Source: Paenibacillus sp. DMB5
GTDB lineage: Bacteria > Bacillota > Bacilli > Paenibacillales > Paenibacillaceae
Length of the DNA stretch: 64,000 bases
Assembly: GCF_001517085.1 (NCBI RefSeq)
Contig: NZ_LRAC01000174.1
Coordinates: forward strand, 1 to 64,000
Direction of reading: 5' to 3'
Shown here: positions 7,852-17,186 of the stretch, one piece after another
Position numbering within the stretch: the stretch's first letter is position 1
How the letters are laid out: the number at the start of each line of letters is the position of its first letter
The notes under the pieces: model-generated
What the model was told of the DNA's origin: nothing
Database searches by the model: none
The model's input: the letters and a program-made list of their open reading frames with translations, nothing else
Made by a program: the position numbers and the translations under genes

Positions 7852-8673
7852 TTATGGTCTTAATTGTGACACAAATTCACGAATTTGCAACAGCCCGTCA
7901 CTGCGGGTGGCCGGGTTTTCCAGGAGCGGTATAACCTCTTCCACCTTGCGGACAATCGCGCTGCCCACAACGACACCGTCACATATTTGTGCAAAGCGGG
8001 CCACCTGCTCGCCGGTTGAAATTCCGAAGCCTACGGCTACCGGCAGATCCGTTGCTCGGCGGACCGAAGCAATAAAGTCGTCTACACCACTGTGAAAAGA
8101 TGACCGTTCCCCTGTCACACCCAGCGAGGATACGCAATATACAAAGCCGCTGGCGCCGGAAACGATCCGTTCGATCCGCTCACTGGAGGTCGGGGCAACC
8201 AGCGGAATGAGATTCACGCCTGCTTCACGGCTGCGGCGGCGCATCTCCTCCGACTCTTCTACAGGCAGGTCGGGAATGATCAGCCCGCTGATCTCATGTG
8301 TATCCAGCTCGGCAAAAAACGTATCCAGGCCCATCTGCAGCACCGGATTATAGTAGGTGAACAGGATGAACGGCAGCTTGCTGCCGTTCTGCCGGGCCTT
8401 CAGCGCGGTTTCCATACAGGTGCGGAGGTGAACCTTGCCGCGCAGCGCTCTGGATGAAGCCCGCTGTATGACTGGTCCGTCTGCCAGCGGATCGGAATAG
8501 GGAACTCCAAGCTCCAGCACATCCGCTCCCGCAGCCTCGAGCTCGGAGATAATATCCAGCGTAGTTTCAAGATCGGGATCGCCAACGGTAAGAAAAGGGA
8601 TCAGGGCCGTTCTGCCTTCCTCTTTAAGCTTCCGGAAAGTCAGATCCATCCGGTTAGTCGTTTCAGTGGTCAT
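7852..8673 (-). CDS. trpA: Tryptophan synthase alpha chain
   Basis: Cleaves indole-3-glycerol phosphate to indole and glyceraldehyde 3-phosphate; the indole is channelled to TrpB. The chain is 273 residues. The catalytic glutamate and aspartate are in LELGVPYSDPLADGPVIQ, and the phosphate-binding glycine-rich segments are GFGISTGEQV and GVVVGSAIV. The ATG at 8673 is chosen because its A is the last base of the trpB TAA stop (TAATG overlap), a coupled arrangement. The longer frame upstream lies inside trpB and does not resemble TrpA. Confidence 0.96.
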   Translation of the reverse strand: MTTETTNRMDLTFRKLKEEGRTALIPFLTVGDPDLETTLDIISELEAAGADVLELGVPYSDPLADGPVIQRASSRALRGKVHLRTCMETALKARQNGSKLPFILFTYYNPVLQMGLDTFFAELDTHEISGLIIPDLPVEESEEMRRRSREAGVNLIPLVAPTSSERIERIVSGASGFVYCVSSLGVTGERSSFHSGVDDFIASVRRATDLPVAVGFGISTGEQVARFAQICDGVVVGSAIVRKVEEVIPLLENPATRSDGLLQIREFVSQLRP

Positions 8674-9869
8674 TATAAATCCGCCCCTTCCGTATAAGCC
8701 ATGATGGATTCCACGTCTTTGTCCCCGCGCCCGGAGAGGCAAATCACCACAATATCCTCCTTGCTGAGTCCGGGGGCAATTTTGGCCACATGGGCGATGG
8801 CATGCGCCGATTCCAGAGCAGGAATAATCCCTTCGGTTACGCATAACAGTTTGAGGGCGTCGAGCGCTTCCTTATCGGTAACGGGAACATACTTGGCCCG
8901 TTCGATGTCCTTAAGATAGGAATGCTCCGGGCCAACCCCGGGATAATCCAGACCGGCCGATATGGAATGGGCTTCAGTCACCTGGCCGTATTCATCCTGC
9001 AGCAGGTAGCTCATGGAGCCTTGGAATACCCCGTGCGTTCCTTTGCTCATGGTTGCCGCGTGGAAAGGGGTATCGACGCCTTTGCCGGCAGCCTCCACAC
9101 CGATCATTCCTACACTTTCGTCTTCCATGAACGGGTAGAACATGCCGATGGCATTGCTGCCGCCGCCGACAGCGGCAACCAGCAGATCCGGCAAACGGCC
9201 TTCTGCCTCCAGAATCTGGCGCCGTGTCTCGTCGCCGATAATCCGCTGGAAATTGCGGACCATCATCGGGTAAGGATGAGGGCCGACAGCCGAGCCCAGA
9301 ATATAGAACGTATCCTCAACATTGCTGACCCAGTAGCGCAGCGCTTCATTGCCGGCATCTTTGAGGGTCCGGGAACCGGAAGTCACCGGGATGACCTCGG
9401 CGCCAAGCAGCTTCATGCGGAACACATTAAGCGCCTGGCGGCGGGTGTCCTCTTCTCCCATGAACACTTTGCATTCCATGCCCAGCAGCGCCGCTACCGT
9501 TGCGGTAGCCACCCCGTGCTGGCCGGCGCCTGTTTCGGCGATAACCTTGGTTTTGCCCATTCTTTTGGCCAGAATCCCTTGCCCGATCGCATTGTTGATC
9601 TTATGGGCTCCGGTATGGTTAAGATCCTCACGCTTCAGATAGATCTTGGCCCCGCCAAGCTGTTTGGTGAGCCGCTCTGCATAGTACAGTGGCGTTTCAC
9701 GCCCGGAATACTGTTTCAGCAGGCACTCTATTTCTTCCTGAAAAGCCGGGTCCGCCGAAAATTTGGCATAGGACTCCTCCAGCTCAATCAGTGCATTCAT
9801 CAAGGTTTCAGGAACGAAGCGGCCTCCAAAAGAACCAAAACGCCCGTATTTGTCCGGTACTTGTATCAT
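8673..9869 (-). CDS. trpB: Tryptophan synthase beta chain
   Basis: PLP enzyme that condenses indole with serine to give tryptophan, in an alpha2-beta2 complex with TrpA. The 398-residue length is normal. The PLP lysine is in HTGAHKINNAIGQ, the phosphate-binding loop is GGGSNAIGMF, and the catalytic-site segment AETGAGQHGVATA is present. The frame is intact. It overlaps trpF by four bases (ATGA) upstream and trpA by one base downstream, so translation is coupled along the operon. Confidence 0.97.
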   Translation of the reverse strand: MIQVPDKYGRFGSFGGRFVPETLMNALIELEESYAKFSADPAFQEEIECLLKQYSGRETPLYYAERLTKQLGGAKIYLKREDLNHTGAHKINNAIGQGILAKRMGKTKVIAETGAGQHGVATATVAALLGMECKVFMGEEDTRRQALNVFRMKLLGAEVIPVTSGSRTLKDAGNEALRYWVSNVEDTFYILGSAVGPHPYPMMVRNFQRIIGDETRRQILEAEGRLPDLLVAAVGGGSNAIGMFYPFMEDESVGMIGVEAAGKGVDTPFHAATMSKGTHGVFQGSMSYLLQDEYGQVTEAHSISAGLDYPGVGPEHSYLKDIERAKYVPVTDKEALDALKLLCVTEGIIPALESAHAIAHVAKIAPGLSKEDIVVICLSGRGDKDVESIMAYTEGADL

Positions 9870-10555
9870 GATTGCTTCACCCTTTCCACGAAAGAAGTCA
9901 TTTTGGCAATATCCTTTACCCCGCTGCTCTCTACTCCGCTGGAGACATCCACCCCATCAGGACTGTAATCTCTCAGTAATTCACCAACGTTATCCGGATG
10001 AAGTCCTCCTGCTACAAATAAAGGCAGTCCATGCCTTGCCGCAGCCTGCCGGAAGAACGGAATCCTGGACCAGTCAAAGGTACGGCCTGAACCGCCGCTG
10101 CCCTGCGGATCGTATGTATCCAGCAGCAGTGCGTCTACTGTCCCTGCATAGCTGTCCACCATGCTCTCGCCTTCAGTGCCTTCCGCTTGTCCGCTGCCGG
10201 CCACCGAAAGCGCCTTCCACACCTTAGCCTGGGGAAAAGCCAGCTTGACCTCCCTGCAGTAATCAGGACTTTCCTGCCCGTGCAGCTGAATCACATTCAG
10301 CGGAACAACGGCCAGAAGCTCCTGCAACTCCTTCAGTTCAGGATTCACAAAGACTCCGGCCGCGCCGGGAGCTTTGCCCGTTTCCCAGTTGGACAGTTCG
10401 GCAGCCAGCAGGGCTGCCTGTTCAGCAGTGACTCTGCGGCGGCTGGGCGCAAATACAAAGCCGATATAGTCGAGCGGCAATCGCTTCATAGATTTTAGCA
10501 CTTCAACGTCCTGAAGTCCACAGATTTTTACCAGCGCTTCAGCCATGCAGGGCAC
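9866..10555 (-). CDS. trpF: Phosphoribosylanthranilate isomerase
   Basis: Isomerises phosphoribosylanthranilate to the carboxyphenylamino-deoxyribulose phosphate used by TrpC. A beta/alpha barrel of about 229 residues. The catalytic cysteine is in VKICGLQD near the N-terminus, the catalytic aspartate is in LLLDTYD, and the phosphate site is in FVAGGLHPDNV. The start is either the GTG at 10555, with AGGAAAGG just upstream, or the ATG three codons later; both lie inside the end of trpC. A run of charged and small residues around residue 125 (GSGQAEGTEGESM) is a lineage-specific insertion. Confidence 0.94.
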   Translation of the reverse strand: MPCMAEALVKICGLQDVEVLKSMKRLPLDYIGFVFAPSRRRVTAEQAALLAAELSNWETGKAPGAAGVFVNPELKELQELLAVVPLNVIQLHGQESPDYCREVKLAFPQAKVWKALSVAGSGQAEGTEGESMVDSYAGTVDALLLDTYDPQGSGGSGRTFDWSRIPFFRQAAARHGLPLFVAGGLHPDNVGELLRDYSPDGVDVSSGVESSGVKDIAKMTSFVERVKQS

Positions 10556-11369
10556 GATCCTTTCCTGCAGAGACCGGTCCGAGCAGCCCGTGTACTGCTT
10601 CTTCTACGTTATCCTGACGCATCAGGTACTCTCCGACAAGCACACCGGCGGCACCGCTTGAGCTCAAATAATCAATATCTGCTGGACCGGCGATTCCGCT
10701 CTCACTGATTACAGGCACCTCTTGCGGCACAAGAGCCGCCAGCTCGGCTGTTGTCTCCAGCCGGGTCTCAAATGTGCGCAGGTTGCGGTTATTGATGCCG
10801 AGCAGCACATGGGGATTATTGATTTTACCGGTACTGATTACCAGCTCCAGCTCGCTTTGGTCATGAACCTCAATCAGTACATCCAGGCCGAGAGAAGCTG
10901 CCAGGTCAGTAAAGGAAGCCAATTGTTCTGAAGTGAGAATCGCCGCAATCAGCAGGATGGCATCCGCCCCCAGTATCCGCGCTTCGTAAATCTGCAGCTC
11001 GTCAATGATAAAATCCTTGCGCAGCAGCGGCAGACTCACCGCATCTCTTACCTGCTGCAGAAATGTATTGCTGCCCTGGAAATAGTCCCGGTCAGTCAGA
11101 ACCGAAAGGCAATCGGCGCCCCCTGCCTCGTAGCCACGGGCTATAGCGGAAGGATCGAAATCCGCACGGATCAGCCCTTTTGACGGCGATGCCTTCTTAA
11201 CCTCTGCAATCAGCCCCATCTCCCTGTTCCGGCGCTTTACCAGTGCATCTCTGAATCCCCTGGTAGCGGGCAGACCCGCTATGACCTCTTCAGCTATTGC
11301 TACAGAGAAGCTTGTGCCCAGGGCTTCAACCTCTTTTACTTTGGTGGCAACAATTTTATCAAGATACAT
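10539..11369 (-). CDS. trpC: Indole-3-glycerol phosphate synthase
   Basis: Closes the indole ring, turning the TrpF product into indole-3-glycerol phosphate. A 276-residue beta/alpha barrel. Catalytic lysines are in IAEVKKASPSKG and LRKDFIID, the catalytic glutamates lie in LIEVHDQSEL and ISESGIAG, and INNRNLRTFE is the phosphate-proximal segment. The ATG at 11369 is preceded by AAAGGAG at 7 bases. The gene starts inside the last codons of trpD (overlap of 11 bases) and its own end overlaps trpF. Confidence 0.96.
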   Translation of the reverse strand: MYLDKIVATKVKEVEALGTSFSVAIAEEVIAGLPATRGFRDALVKRRNREMGLIAEVKKASPSKGLIRADFDPSAIARGYEAGGADCLSVLTDRDYFQGSNTFLQQVRDAVSLPLLRKDFIIDELQIYEARILGADAILLIAAILTSEQLASFTDLAASLGLDVLIEVHDQSELELVISTGKINNPHVLLGINNRNLRTFETRLETTAELAALVPQEVPVISESGIAGPADIDYLSSSGAAGVLVGEYLMRQDNVEEAVHGLLGPVSAGKDRALHG

Positions 11370-12399
11370 AGTCAAGCTCCTTTGTCATGGCTTTCAGCTG
11401 CTCCAGCTTGAGCAGTGCTTTGCCGGAATCAATCATCTGACGGGCCTGCGCCACACCTTCATTCAGACTCTCTGCCAGTCCGGCAACATAAATACAGGCA
11501 CCGGCATTAGCAAGGACAATATCACGGTATGGGGTAATCGCTCCTTGCAGTACATCCGTAATAATGGCGGCGTTCTCGGCTGCATCCCCTCCCAGCACAG
11601 CCTCCAGCGGATGGCGGCTCAGGCCGAGTTCTTCCGGCGTAATCTCATAAGTAGTGACAATTCCGTTCTTCAATTCAGACACCTGTGTAGGCGCCGAGAT
11701 GCTGATTTCATCCAGGCCATCCAGACTGCTCACAATCATGGCCCGCTTGGAGCCCAGCTCCTTCAATACGTTAGCGACGATATCGGTCTTATTCCGGTCA
11801 TAGATGCCCATCAGCTGCCGGTCGGCTCCCGCCGGATTGGTCAGCGGGCCCAGCATATTGAAGACGGTCCGAACACCAAGCTCACGGCGCGGAGCAGCGG
11901 CGTGCTTCATGGACGGGTGATAGATCTGTGCAAACAGGAAGCAGATTCCGATACTGTCCAGGCAGCGGCGGGCCTGCTCAGCATTCAGGTGAATGTTCAC
12001 ACCAAGCGCTTCCAGCACATCTGCACTGCCTGCTCTGCCGGAAGCGGAGCGGTTGCCATGCTTGGCGACGCGTACAGATGCAGCTGAGGAGATGATAGCA
12101 GAAGCGGTAGAGATATTAAATTTATGGATGCCTGAGCCTCCGGTACCGCAGGTATCCAGCAGCCTGGTGCGTTCTGTGAGCACCGGGGTTCCGAATCCGC
12201 GCATCGCCTCGGCAAAGCCGGTAATCTCTTCGACCGTCTCGCCCTTGATCCGCAGCGCGGTCAACAGGGCACCGATCTGTGCCGCTGAGGCGGTCCCGTT
12301 CATGATCGTTCCCATTATTTCACGGGCCTGCGCCCGGCTGAGGTTTTTTCCTTCGATTAATCCCGCAATTCCTGATTGTATTAACTGGCTTGCTTCCAT
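11359..12399 (-). CDS. trpD: Anthranilate phosphoribosyltransferase
   Basis: Transfers phosphoribose from PRPP to anthranilate. The 346-residue length is typical. The PRPP-binding loop is LLDTCGTGGSG, the anthranilate/metal region is VAKHGNRSASGRAGSADVLEALG, and a second metal motif is seen in SLDGLDEIS. The ATG at 12399 is preceded by TAGGAGGAAG; an upstream in-frame extension has no ribosome binding site. It lies 70 bases after trpE and overlaps trpC at its 3' end. Confidence 0.96.
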   Translation of the reverse strand: MEASQLIQSGIAGLIEGKNLSRAQAREIMGTIMNGTASAAQIGALLTALRIKGETVEEITGFAEAMRGFGTPVLTERTRLLDTCGTGGSGIHKFNISTASAIISSAASVRVAKHGNRSASGRAGSADVLEALGVNIHLNAEQARRCLDSIGICFLFAQIYHPSMKHAAAPRRELGVRTVFNMLGPLTNPAGADRQLMGIYDRNKTDIVANVLKELGSKRAMIVSSLDGLDEISISAPTQVSELKNGIVTTYEITPEELGLSRHPLEAVLGGDAAENAAIITDVLQGAITPYRDIVLANAGACIYVAGLAESLNEGVAQARQMIDSGKALLKLEQLKAMTKELDYVS

Positions 12400-12469
12400 A
12401 ATGATCTTCCTCCTAAAAGTTTTATGGAGCATTCTCTGCTCGGCTCTTCTATTCTCACTGTTTCTCAGC

Positions 12470-14023
12470 TTACGGGGTATATTCGTACATGTAATCCTGA
12501 TTGATTACCTGCGGCTCTCTGATCTCTGCCGGAAACATGGCTTCTGCCATCCGGATCGCCTTAAGCATCGCCTTTGCTTTGTTGAGGGTCTCCTCATATT
12601 CCTTCTCCGGCACCGAATCCCAGACGATTCCCGCCCCTGCCTGTACGTAGGCCCGGCCTTTGCGGAAGATAATCGTACGGATCGTAATACAGGAATCCAT
12701 ATTCCCGGAGAAGCCCAGGTACCCGATGGCCCCTGCATATGCTCCTCGGGCTTCCCGCTCCAGCTCGGAAATAATCTCCATCGCCCGCAGCTTGGGTGCA
12801 CCGGAGACGGTTCCTGCCGGCAGGCAGGACAGGAAAGCATCGAAGAAATCCTTGTTGTCATCCAGCATTCCCGTCACGTTGGATACCATGTGCATCACAT
12901 GGGAGTATTTCTCTATCTCCATAAAGGAATCGCATTTGACTGTGCCAAACTTCGATACCCGGCCAAGATCATTGCGGCCCAGGTCCACCAGCATCAGATG
13001 CTCTGCCCGTTCCTTTTCATCTTCCAGCAGCTCCTGGGCCAGTGCCCGGTCCTCTGCCTCGTCCGCTCCCCGCGGCCGGGTTCCGGCAATCGGCCGGGTT
13101 GCCACCCGGCTGCCGTCCACCTTCACCAGCGCCTCCGGAGAGGTGCCGACGATAATCTCCTCATCCATCTTGAGGTAGTACATATACGGCGAAGGGTTCA
13201 GCGTACGGAGCATCCGGTACACATGCAGCGGAGATACCTCAGTCTCAATATGCAGCCGCTGCGACAGCACTACCTGAAAAATATCCCCCGCCCGGATGTA
13301 CTCTTTGGCCTGCTCCACATTGGCAATGTACTGCTCTTTGGTCAGGTTGGAATGAATCTGGCCCAGCTCAATATCCTCGGGTATACTGCGGCGGTTGACG
13401 TTTTCCTTGGGTCCTTCCTTCTGCAGCTCTTCAGCAAAGTCTTCCAGCTTGCCGTTCAGGGCTTCGTAGGCAGCCCGGATATCCGAATCCGTATCGCCGT
13501 CCTTAATGTGCAGGTTTCCTATAAGCAGGATCTGCTGCTTCACATGGTCAAACACTATGATGCGGTCGCAGAACATAAACCGGATATCATCCGTCCCGAG
13601 GTCATCTACCGCATGCGGGGACAGCTTCTCATAATATTGCAGCAGGTCGTATCCGAAGAATCCGATTGCCCCGCCGGTAAAAGGAGGCATCCCGTCCAGC
13701 TTGGGGCTGCGGTAGGAGCGGAGCAGCGCTTTAAGCTCTTCAATCGGTTTTCCGGTGAGCCTTCTCTGCTCCTCGCCTACTTTGACGTGGATGACGTTCT
13801 TTTTTCCCGAGATGGTCAGAAACGGATCACTGCCGATAAAAGAATGACGGGCCCACTGGATTCCGCCCTCTACACTTTCCAGCAGAAAGGCATGGGATTC
13901 ACCGGCAAACCGCTGAAACAGCCGGATCGGCGTCTCCATATCAGCCAGCAGTCTTTTTACTACAGGAATCAGGTTATACTCCCGCGACAGCTTCACCACT
14001 TCTTCGATGCCAGGGTACGTCAT
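12470..14023 (-). CDS. trpE: Anthranilate synthase component I
   Basis: Converts chorismate and ammonia or glutamine nitrogen to anthranilate. A 517-residue chorismate-binding enzyme; the N-terminal feedback region is followed by the catalytic half with GTSPEALVKVDG, RPIAGTRPRG, DLGRNDLGRV and PAGTVSGAPKLRAMEII. The ATG at 14023 has a perfect AAGGAGGT seven bases upstream. An open extension reaching 14251 is the leader RNA region and not coding. No trpG follows, so the glutamine amidotransferase subunit must be encoded elsewhere, as in B. subtilis where pabA/trpG sits in the folate operon. Expression should be controlled by the TRAP-responsive leader upstream. Confidence 0.96.
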   Translation of the reverse strand: MTYPGIEEVVKLSREYNLIPVVKRLLADMETPIRLFQRFAGESHAFLLESVEGGIQWARHSFIGSDPFLTISGKKNVIHVKVGEEQRRLTGKPIEELKALLRSYRSPKLDGMPPFTGGAIGFFGYDLLQYYEKLSPHAVDDLGTDDIRFMFCDRIIVFDHVKQQILLIGNLHIKDGDTDSDIRAAYEALNGKLEDFAEELQKEGPKENVNRRSIPEDIELGQIHSNLTKEQYIANVEQAKEYIRAGDIFQVVLSQRLHIETEVSPLHVYRMLRTLNPSPYMYYLKMDEEIIVGTSPEALVKVDGSRVATRPIAGTRPRGADEAEDRALAQELLEDEKERAEHLMLVDLGRNDLGRVSKFGTVKCDSFMEIEKYSHVMHMVSNVTGMLDDNKDFFDAFLSCLPAGTVSGAPKLRAMEIISELEREARGAYAGAIGYLGFSGNMDSCITIRTIIFRKGRAYVQAGAGIVWDSVPEKEYEETLNKAKAMLKAIRMAEAMFPAEIREPQVINQDYMYEYTP

Positions 14024-14065
14024 TTGGAATACCTCCTTGGAATGGTCAAATCTATAATCCCGAAT

Positions 14066-14093
14066 ACAAAAAACCTCTACCGGAGTAGAGGTT
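14066..14093 (-). terminator. trp leader attenuator terminator
   Basis: AACCTCTAC and its complement form a 9-bp hairpin with a 4-base loop, followed by six T residues on the minus strand, 43 bases upstream of the trpE start. It lies within the leader, so it acts as a transcription attenuator. The 5' arm (14083-14094) can also pair with TRAP triplets at 14265-14275, giving a possible antiterminator. Confidence 0.85.
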
Positions 14094-14252
14094 GTGTAGG
14101 CAAGTATATGAAAAAGCGCACTGGACCAGGCATCATTTCTCCGAATTAGACAACATCGCCCTGAAAAGGATATACGGGTAGCGCAAATACTGCCACGATA
14201 CACATCCATGGGGACATATGTAAAATAAACGGAATGCCTCAGATCTAACATC

Positions 14253-14311
14253 CTGCACTCATCTCAACTATACTCAACTAAGCTCAAACTAAACTCATCT
14301 TCTCTCGGCTA
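14253..14311 (-). promoter_or_regulatory. TRAP (MtrB) binding site with eleven NAG triplets
   Basis: On the minus strand, eleven NAG triplets (six GAG, four UAG, one AAG) run from 14311 down to 14258, each separated by two bases apart from a single three-base gap. A CAG follows at the same spacing, ending at 14253. TRAP is an 11-subunit ring whose subunits each bind one (G/U)AG triplet with 2-3 base spacers, so the number and period match exactly. The site lies just after the trp promoter and upstream of the attenuator. mtrB, encoding TRAP, is in this window at 24576-24824. Confidence 0.92.
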
Positions 14312-14316
14312 ACTAC

Positions 14317-14346
14317 ACTATACATGATGACGGTGTTCATTGACAA
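14317..14346 (-). promoter_or_regulatory. trp operon internal promoter
   Basis: TTGTCA (14341-14346) and TATAGT (14317-14322) are spaced by 18 bases on the minus strand, between aroH and the TRAP site. Transcription would begin near 14310, so that the first TRAP triplet lies at the 5' end of the RNA. Confidence 0.7.
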
Positions 14347-14364
14347 CCCGCAGCAGCAAATTAT

Positions 14365-14736
14365 TTACTTGCTCTGTGAGAGATCAGGGCGAAGCTTCTT
14401 TGCTTCATTAAGGTAGACGTGGCGGATATCCCGCTGAGATTTGTCCGTATTGACCTGCACCATCAGACGGATACACTTCGGCAGGCCGCCCTTAACCGGG
14501 ATTTCGACGGAGCACATAAGCGGCACCAGCTCCCAGCCTTCGATCTCGCGGATGGCCCGTGCCGGAAATGTAGCATCCAGATCACCGGTCACAGTAATCC
14601 ATACGCTGCAGATATCTTCAGCAATAACATCATTGCGCTCAACAATTTCCCGGAGCAGGACTACAGTTTCACGTAAAATTTCATTTTCCTCATTATGGAC
14701 AACGGTTGTTGCGCCGCGGATTCCCCGGTTTACCAT
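14365..14736 (-). CDS. aroH: Chorismate mutase, AroH type
   Basis: Rearranges chorismate to prephenate, the branch leading to tyrosine and phenylalanine. The 123-residue protein is of the trimeric B. subtilis AroH class, not the helical AroQ class: RGIRGATTV at the N-terminus, the active-site Arg in that motif, EICSVWITVT-like segment (ICSVWITVTGDLD) and VPLMCSVEIPVKGGLPKCIRLMV carrying a further catalytic Arg and Cys. It overlaps the aroB stop by seven bases. The trp promoter starts a few bases after its stop codon. Confidence 0.95.
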   Translation of the reverse strand: MVNRGIRGATTVVHNEENEILRETVVLLREIVERNDVIAEDICSVWITVTGDLDATFPARAIREIEGWELVPLMCSVEIPVKGGLPKCIRLMVQVNTDKSQRDIRHVYLNEAKKLRPDLSQSK

Positions 14737-15832
14737 GGGCTCCCCTCCTTCTTAAGCTGTGCGATAACCTCGCGCACGGCACTCTGCTGCACATCATTAA
14801 CGATGCTCACAGCACCGATTGAATCAGGCACGATAAACGTCATTTTGCCTTCCTTGAACTTCTTGTCATGCATCATCGCTTCCATCAGCGCATCCTCGCT
14901 GTATTCCGCCGGCAGTCTTACCGGCAATGACAGCGCGGACAGCATGGATACGGTATCCTCGTAAATGCTGCGGTCCTTGCCCAGCTTAGCCGCCAGCAGC
15001 GCTGATCCGGCCATGCCGATTGCAATCGCTTCTCCATGCAGGAACACACCATAGCCGCCTACTGCTTCAATGGCATGGCCGATCGTATGCCCCAGGTTTA
15101 GAATGGCTCTCAGGCCATTCTCACGTTCGTCGGTACCGACACCCGGGCCTTGATCGCACATCCGCGCTCCAGCGCATAACCCAGTGCCTCGGCATCCAGA
15201 GCCAGCAAATCTGAAGCGTGCTCGCGGCACCAGTAGGCAAAGTCCTTATCGAGAATAAGGCCATGCTTCACCACTTCAGCCAGCCCGGATGACACCTCGC
15301 GGGGCGGAAGCGTACGCAGTGTGTCGAGATCATACAGGACCATAGACGGCTGATAAAAAGCTCCGATCATGTTCTTGGCCAGCGGATGGTTAACGGCTAC
15401 CTTGCCGCCTACGCTGCTGTCATGAGCCAGAATAGTCGTCGGAATCTGGACGAACCCGATTCCCCGCATATAGGTAGCGGCAACATAACCCGCAAGATCG
15501 CCGACCACACCCCCACCAAGCGCCAGAACCGCAGAGCTGCGGTCCAGTCCGGCCCGGATGGCCGTTGTAATCACTTCTTCGTATACCGCCAGTGACTTGG
15601 ATGCTTCACCGGACGGGATTACATGACTGACGACTGTATAGCCCTGTCCGCGCAGTGAGGCTTCGACCACATCCAGATAACGCGGGGCCACCTCACTGTC
15701 ACTGACCACCAGCAACGGGCTGCGCAGCGGATACCCTGCATCCTGGCAGCGCGCACCGATTGTCTCCAGCAGTCCGCTGCCGATCAGGATCGGATAGGAG
15801 CGCTCGCCCAAATCCACCGTAATGCTGCGCAT
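14730..15832 (-). pseudogene. aroB: 3-dehydroquinate synthase, interrupted by a one-base loss
   Basis: Cyclises DAHP to 3-dehydroquinate with NAD+ and a divalent metal. Restoring one base gives a 367-residue protein. The N-terminal part runs from MRSITVDLGERSYPIL through the NAD-binding GGGVVGDLAGYVA and the metal/active-site segments (HDSSVGGKVAVNHPLAKN, LAEVVKHGLI). The C-terminal part has DERENGLRAILNLGHTIGHAIE and HGEAIAIGM with metal ligands. The frames part at 15140, where GAC.CAC appears to have lost one C. All catalytic motifs are otherwise intact. The gene is needed for aromatic biosynthesis and its neighbours are intact, so a sequencing error is likely. The start follows aroC by one base. 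Confidence 0.9.
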
Positions 15833-15833
15833 A

Positions 15834-17002
15834 TCAGTAGCTCTCCAGCTGGGCCAGGTAATTGTTGTAGTTGGCTCTGATCTCCTCAAGCGAATCCCCG
15901 CCGAACTTGTCGAGGAAGGCTTTGGCAAGCTCCCAGGCTACAACATTCTCCAGCACGACACAGGCCGCTGGAACCGCACATGCATCTGAACGCTCTACCT
16001 GAGCCGTGAACGGCTCCTTGGTGTCGATGTCCACGCTTTGCAGCGGTTTGTACAGCGTCGGAATCGGCTTCATTACGCCGCGCACGACAACAGGCATTCC
16101 GTTGGTCATGCCGCCTTCAAAGCCGCCCAGCCGGTTGCTGGCCCGGTAGTATCCGCGGGACGGATCGTACATGATCTCATCATGCACCTGCGAGCCGCGC
16201 AGAACGCCGCTTCGAAGCCGATGCCGATTTCCACGCCCTTGAACGCGTTGATCGACATAACCGCTCCGGCAATTGCCGCATCCAGCTTGCGGTCATACTG
16301 CACATAGCTGCCGAGGCCGATAGGCAGGCCTTCCACGACACATTCCACAATTCCGCCGATGGAGTCGCCTTCCTCCTTGATCTTGTCTATGTACGCTTCC
16401 ATCTTCAGCTCAGTCTCTTTATCTACAACTCTTACAGAAGATTCTTCCGTCTTGGCAATGAGCTCATCAATAGGCAGATCGTTTGCCGGCGCTTCAATCT
16501 CACCGATCCGGATCACCTGTCCGGCAATCTTGACACCGAACTCCGCCAGCAGCTGGCGGGCAACAGCACCTACCGCTACTCTTGCTGCCGTCTCGCGGGC
16601 GCTGGAGCGCTCCAGCACATTACGCAGATCTGTATGGTTATACTTGAGTCCGCCGTTTAGGTCTGCATGCCCCGGACGAGGACGGTTCACGCGCCGCTTC
16701 TCCTCGTCACTGCCGGGAATCGGCTCAATATTCATAATATTCTTCCAGTGTGTCCAGTCCTTGTTCTCCACTACAAGGGCTACCGGGGCACCTGTTGTAT
16801 ACCCGTGGCGTACTCCGCCGACGATCTGGGCCGTATCCTTCTCGATCTGCATCCGGCGTCCGCGGCCGTAGCCCTTCTGTCTGCGGTGCAGCTGAAAATT
16901 AAGCTCTTCGAAATCAAGTGTCAGATTGCTTGGCAATCCCTCGATAATGGCTGTAAGCTGGGGGCCGTGCGTTTCCCCCGCTGTTAAGTAGCGTAAACTC
17001 AT
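15834..17002 (-). pseudogene. aroC: Chorismate synthase, interrupted by a one-base loss
   Basis: Converts EPSP to chorismate using reduced FMN. Corrected length is 389 residues. Family signatures are clear: GETHGPQL near the start, RRQKGYGRGRRM, RPGHADLNGGLKY, and in the second frame YYRASNRLGGFEGGMTNGMPVVVRG. The break is at 16207-16208, where an expected CCC run on the plus strand (GEAxGVLRGSQVHDE-like junction) reads CC. The ATG at 17002 has AAGGGGAACG upstream. The gene is called aroF in B. subtilis and heads the aro-trp block there too. As with aroB, the break probably reflects base-calling error in a G/C run. Confidence 0.9.
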
Positions 17003-17133
17003 GACGCGTTCCCCTTTCACACTTTTAAACTGTAAACCGCTAAAATATTAAAACTCTTGCCTCATTATAGTATAGCCTACACGCTTTGACAAGAAAGGAT
17101 AAGCTCGGTCGGACGGCAGCCTTATACAAAATA

Positions 17134-17186
17134 CCCCCGCAAAGCGGAGCCTGTGCATTGGTGCTGACTCAAGTACTTTGCGGGGG
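17134..17186 (-). terminator. Long hairpin terminator upstream of aroC
   Basis: CCCCCGCAAAG (17134-17144) and its exact complement (17176-17186) enclose about 30 bases, and the minus strand continues TATTTTG. It would end transcription from the cheR side ahead of aroC, implying a separate aroC promoter at about 17003-17130. Confidence 0.65.

Noticed and set aside
8922..9968. Plus-strand frame opposite trpB
   Set aside because: Shadow of trpB; no motifs.
11993..14149. A 718-codon open frame antisense to trpE and its leader
   Set aside because: It is a codon-use shadow of trpE; it lacks a ribosome binding site and family motifs, and it runs through the TRAP leader and terminator.
14024..14251. 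In-frame upstream extension of trpE
   Set aside because: It covers the leader downstream of the TRAP site, including the terminator. TrpE starts at the ATG with the perfect AAGGAGGT.
14253..14346. T-box control of trpE
   Set aside because: No T-box core sequence is present; the triplet array explains the leader.
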